Source: Wolbachia sp. (GTDB lineage Bacteria > Pseudomonadota > Alphaproteobacteria > Rickettsiales > Anaplasmataceae). From it: DNA of 7,275 nucleotides. Positions 6,768-7,275 of the stretch are shown here, piece by piece. The DNA lies in the NCBI GenBank assembly GCA_022836975.1, contig JAIXMJ010000042.1, positions 1-7,275 on the forward strand. Direction: 5' to 3'. The notes below the pieces were generated by a model. It saw only the letters and a program-made list of their open reading frames with translations, made no database searches and was not told the origin of the DNA. The translations under genes and the position numbers were made by a program. Within the stretch, counting starts at the first letter, position 1. The number at the start of each line of letters is the position of its first letter.

Positions 6768-7040
6768 TTAACAACCTATTACTAATGCTTTTACTTTTGC
6801 ATTTAATCTACTAATTTTACGTGCAGCAGCATTCCTGTGAATAACACCTTGGCTAACACATTTATGCAACCTGGATTCAGCATTCCTGAATGCTATAACA
6901 GCTTCTTCCTTGTTATTCAATTTAATGATGTTCATTAATTTCTTTATAGACGTACGAGCTTTATTTTTACGCATTTTATTTATTAAAGTACGTCTTTCTA
7001 TTACTCTTGCCATTTTTTTAGCACTTTTATGATTTGCCAT
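6768..7040 (-). CDS. rpsT: 30S ribosomal protein S20
   Basis: S20 is a primary 16S rRNA-binding protein of the small subunit. The 90 residues match the family in length and pattern: MANHKSAKKMARVIERRTLINKMRKN at the start, then a helical Lys/Arg-rich body, and the typical VIHRNAAARKISRLNAKVKAL segment (66-86). It starts at ATG (plus 7038-7040) with no clear ribosome site, behind a consensus-like promoter about 27 bases upstream. It is the first gene of a probable two-gene unit with gltA, a pairing that would tie TCA entry to ribosomal-protein expression. E. coli S20 represses its own translation; nothing in the short leader here shows that. Confidence 0.96.
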   Translation of the reverse strand: MANHKSAKKMARVIERRTLINKMRKNKARTSIKKLMNIIKLNNKEEAVIAFRNAESRLHKCVSQGVIHRNAAARKISRLNAKVKALVIGC

Positions 7041-7066
7041 ATTACATTGTGAAACTATATGCCCTT

Positions 7067-7094
7067 ATTATAGAGGTTCTTTATTAATTTGCAA
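7067..7094 (-). promoter_or_regulatory. sigma70-type promoter for rpsT-gltA
   Basis: On the minus strand TTGCAA (plus 7089-7094, 4 of 6 consensus) and a perfect TATAAT (plus 7067-7072) are separated by 16 bases. Initiation near 7060 gives a leader of about 20 bases before rpsT. The nearby insertion sequence starts roughly 67 bases upstream and leaves the promoter intact. Confidence 0.65.
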
Positions 7095-7128
7095 TAGTGG
7101 TTTCATATTTTGTATAAGAAGCCTGTTG

Positions 7129-7139
7129 CTAGATTCTAG
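7129..7139. repeat. 11-bp palindrome beside the insertion-sequence end
   Basis: CTAGA-T-TCTAG is a perfect short palindrome. It holds two of three CTAG tetramers lying within 34 bases (7129, 7136, 7159), the last at the presumed insertion boundary. Some IS5-superfamily groups target CTAG or TA, so this may be a target-rich patch. Confidence 0.45.
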
Positions 7140-7161
7140 GGTATGTCGTCGCAAGATACTA

Positions 7162-7275
7162 GGTAGTGTCGACATTAAATAAAAACAGAGTTAAAATAGT
7201 ATTTTTTGAGAGGGAAAGATGTTATACGACCTGAAAGATGAGCAGTGGGAAAGAATAAAAGATAAATTACCTGGG
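7162..7275 (+). mobile_element. left end of an IS5-superfamily-like insertion sequence (partial)
   Basis: A transposase reading frame begins at 7219 and runs off the window. The left terminus is placed at about 7162, GGTAGTGTCGACATT, directly after CTA at a CTAG tetramer. This leaves about 57 bases of terminal sequence before the transposase, a usual distance for this superfamily. The terminal inverted repeat cannot be confirmed because the right end is outside the window, so the boundary is approximate. Confidence 0.55.
7219..7275 (+). CDS. transposase, IS5 superfamily, N-terminal fragment cut by window edge
   Basis: Nineteen codons are visible, MLYDLKDEQWERIKDKLPG, matching the N-terminal pattern (hydrophobic-x-DL-x-D-x-QW-x-x-I-x-x-x-LP) of IS5-superfamily transposases, the region annotated as DUF4096. 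That pattern is highly recurrent, so the family call is fair despite the short length. The DDE catalytic residues lie beyond the window. An AGAGGG ribosome site (7209-7214) sits 4 bases before the ATG, stronger than those of most chromosomal genes here. Whether the full gene is intact or frameshifted cannot be seen. Confidence 0.75.
   Translation, partial: MLYDLKDEQWERIKDKLPG

Noticed and set aside
6764..6774. Small inverted repeat GGTT-AAC-AACC over the rpsT stop as a terminator
   Set aside because: The stem has only 4 pairs and no T-run follows; gltA begins right after, so termination here is unlikely.
7081..7182. Open stretches on both strands between rpsT and the transposase
   Set aside because: They are under 40 codons, overlap the rpsT promoter or cross the IS terminus, and match no family I recognise.
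1..7275. CRISPR array, toxin-antitoxin or defence system
   Set aside because: No spaced repeat array, no paired small toxin/antitoxin frames and no defence motifs were seen; most genes are core metabolism.

Overview
The window is AT-rich bacterial chromosome, and its gene content points to an obligate intracellular alphaproteobacterium of the Rickettsiales, most likely the Anaplasmataceae (Ehrlichia/Anaplasma/Wolbachia relatives). This rests on strong A/T codon bias, weak or absent Shine-Dalgarno sites, a lysine/diaminopimelate block retained beside carA, and a small secreted intradiol-dioxygenase-like protein of a kind I recall from that family. The genus cannot be fixed by reading alone.

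Layout. 1-141 holds no supported gene. 142-765 (minus) encodes a short exported protein with the intradiol dioxygenase fold. 766-1219 is a 454-base noncoding gap with one outward promoter at each end. 1220-5480 (plus) is a tightly packed unit, carA-asd-lysC-dapA, whose genes overlap or nearly touch. 5481-5507 is a short convergent junction with an 18-base tandem duplication that runs into the 3' end of the next gene. 5508-7040 (minus) carries rpsT followed by gltA, probably cotranscribed from a sigma70-type promoter at 7067-7094. From about 7162 the window enters an IS5-superfamily-like insertion sequence; only its left end and the first 19 codons of its transposase are present.

How the genes fit together. 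LysC phosphorylates aspartate, Asd reduces aspartyl phosphate to the semialdehyde, and DapA condenses the semialdehyde with pyruvate. The block therefore supplies the first three steps towards diaminopimelate and lysine. CarA is the glutaminase subunit of carbamoyl-phosphate synthetase (pyrimidines, arginine) and shares the transcript without sharing the pathway. GltA is the entry enzyme of the TCA cycle, which feeds oxaloacetate and hence aspartate, and S20 is a small-subunit ribosomal protein.

No undescribed multi-gene system is evident. The points most worth checking are: the exported dioxygenase-like protein has apparently lost two of its four iron ligands; Asd is of the archaeal/fungal type rather than the common bacterial type; and small structural oddities occur at the gltA 3' end and the insertion-sequence boundary.
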